This document shows positions 63,832 to 64,000 of a stretch of DNA of 64,000 nt, piece after piece (the stretch's first letter is position 1; every line of letters starts with the position of its first letter). The notes under the pieces are model-generated. The model saw nothing but the letters and a program-made list of their open reading frames with translations, had not been told where the DNA came from and did no database searches. The translations under genes were made by a program, and so were the position numbers. The DNA comes from Streptomyces pactum. Lineage in GTDB: Bacteria > Actinomycetota > Actinomycetes > Streptomycetales > Streptomycetaceae. Location: contig NZ_CP019724.1 in NCBI RefSeq assembly GCF_002005225.1, positions 3,536,501 through 3,600,500 on the forward strand, written 5' to 3'.

Positions 63832-64000
63832 ATGGCACTGCGGCGCGAACCAACGGCACGCCAGATGCGCCTGGCAGTCGAGCTGCGCAGACTCCGCGAT
63901 TCCGCAGGGCTCGCGACCCGGGAGGCGGCGACGCTGCTCGGAGTGAGCTCCGCCCAGATCAGCCAGATCGAGATGGGCCTCGCCGGGGTCAGTGAGAAGC
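63832..64000 (+). CDS. XRE-family regulator, N-terminal part (cut by window end)
   Basis: The first 56 residues, starting MALRREPTARQMRLAVELRR with a GGGGAG ribosome site. The helix-turn-helix AGLATREAATLLGVSSAQISQIEMGLAGVSEK is that of the large Streptomyces DUF5753/XRE regulator family, normally followed by a DUF397 gene. It is divergent from the ATP-binding protein across a 219-bp gap with no other gene. Confidence 0.9.
   Translation, partial: MALRREPTARQMRLAVELRRLRDSAGLATREAATLLGVSSAQISQIEMGLAGVSEK

Overview
The window is chromosomal DNA of a Streptomyces species. GC content is very high with a strong third-position GC bias, GTG starts are common, and the gene content is diagnostic: bldM next to whiD, an ECF sigma factor next to guaB/guaB3, a groES-groEL1 operon with CIRCE boxes, and an array of eukaryotic-type Ser/Thr kinases. 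Gene order matches the conserved core of the S. coelicolor chromosome around bldM/whiD/groEL1. No rRNA, tRNA, insertion sequence, integrase or CRISPR array was seen.

Layout. 0.1-8 kb: DoxX membrane protein, TIG-like membrane protein, DUF4429/SHOCT protein, FMN split-barrel protein, guaA, a chorismate mutase behind a putative Phe/Tyr leader-peptide attenuator, a structured intergenic region, and an LAETG sortase substrate. 8-11.5 kb: a cholesterol-oxidase-like GMC enzyme and succinate-semialdehyde dehydrogenase, operon-like. 11.6-22.6 kb: six tandem kinase-fold genes on the minus strand. Four are intact receptor kinases and two are predicted pseudokinases, one of which carries a ~340-residue low-complexity insertion in its activation-segment region. 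22.8-29.3 kb: glpD, a nucleotide-sugar dehydrogenase homologue lacking its catalytic Lys and Cys, a candidate sRNA and a tiny basic ORF, then guaB3 and guaB. 29.4-31.6 kb: the developmental/transcription cluster (ShbA-like sigma factor, bldM with a textbook sigma-BldN promoter, whiD). 31.8-34.3 kb: LysR regulator, MOSC protein, SDR.

34.3-40.3 kb is an accessory graveyard. It holds truncated, frameshifted or start-less fragments, including ones that look like BREX type 2 (PglY, helicase, BrxD) remnants, an Uma2 tail and an HTH-protein tail, around two intact genes (DUF1963 and a conserved hypothetical). 40.4-44.4 kb: groEL1/groES with double CIRCE, then two polysaccharide-deacetylase lipoproteins. 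44.5-50.7 kb: THUMP-like methyltransferase, an ~850-bp GC-rich minisatellite, an ECF42-type sigma factor with its DGPF partner, an LCP protein, a second minisatellite and a LacI regulator.

50.9-62.5 kb: the t6A/cell-wall/cofactor block (tsaD-rimI-tsaB, tsaE, alpha/beta hydrolase, alr, acpS, nnr). It is interrupted by a secreted protein and a 60-aa ORF with a near-perfect iron box upstream, and also contains a SUMF1 protein, an XRE-cupin regulator and a secreted beta-helix protein. 62.5-64 kb: an ASCH protein, a frameshifted remnant, a HATPase-type ATP-binding protein, and the first part of an XRE regulator cut by the window end.

Functionally the window links purine synthesis (guaA, guaB, guaB3), sporulation control (bldM, whiD, kinases), protein folding and envelope processes. 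All product names come from reading motifs by eye; no database search was possible.
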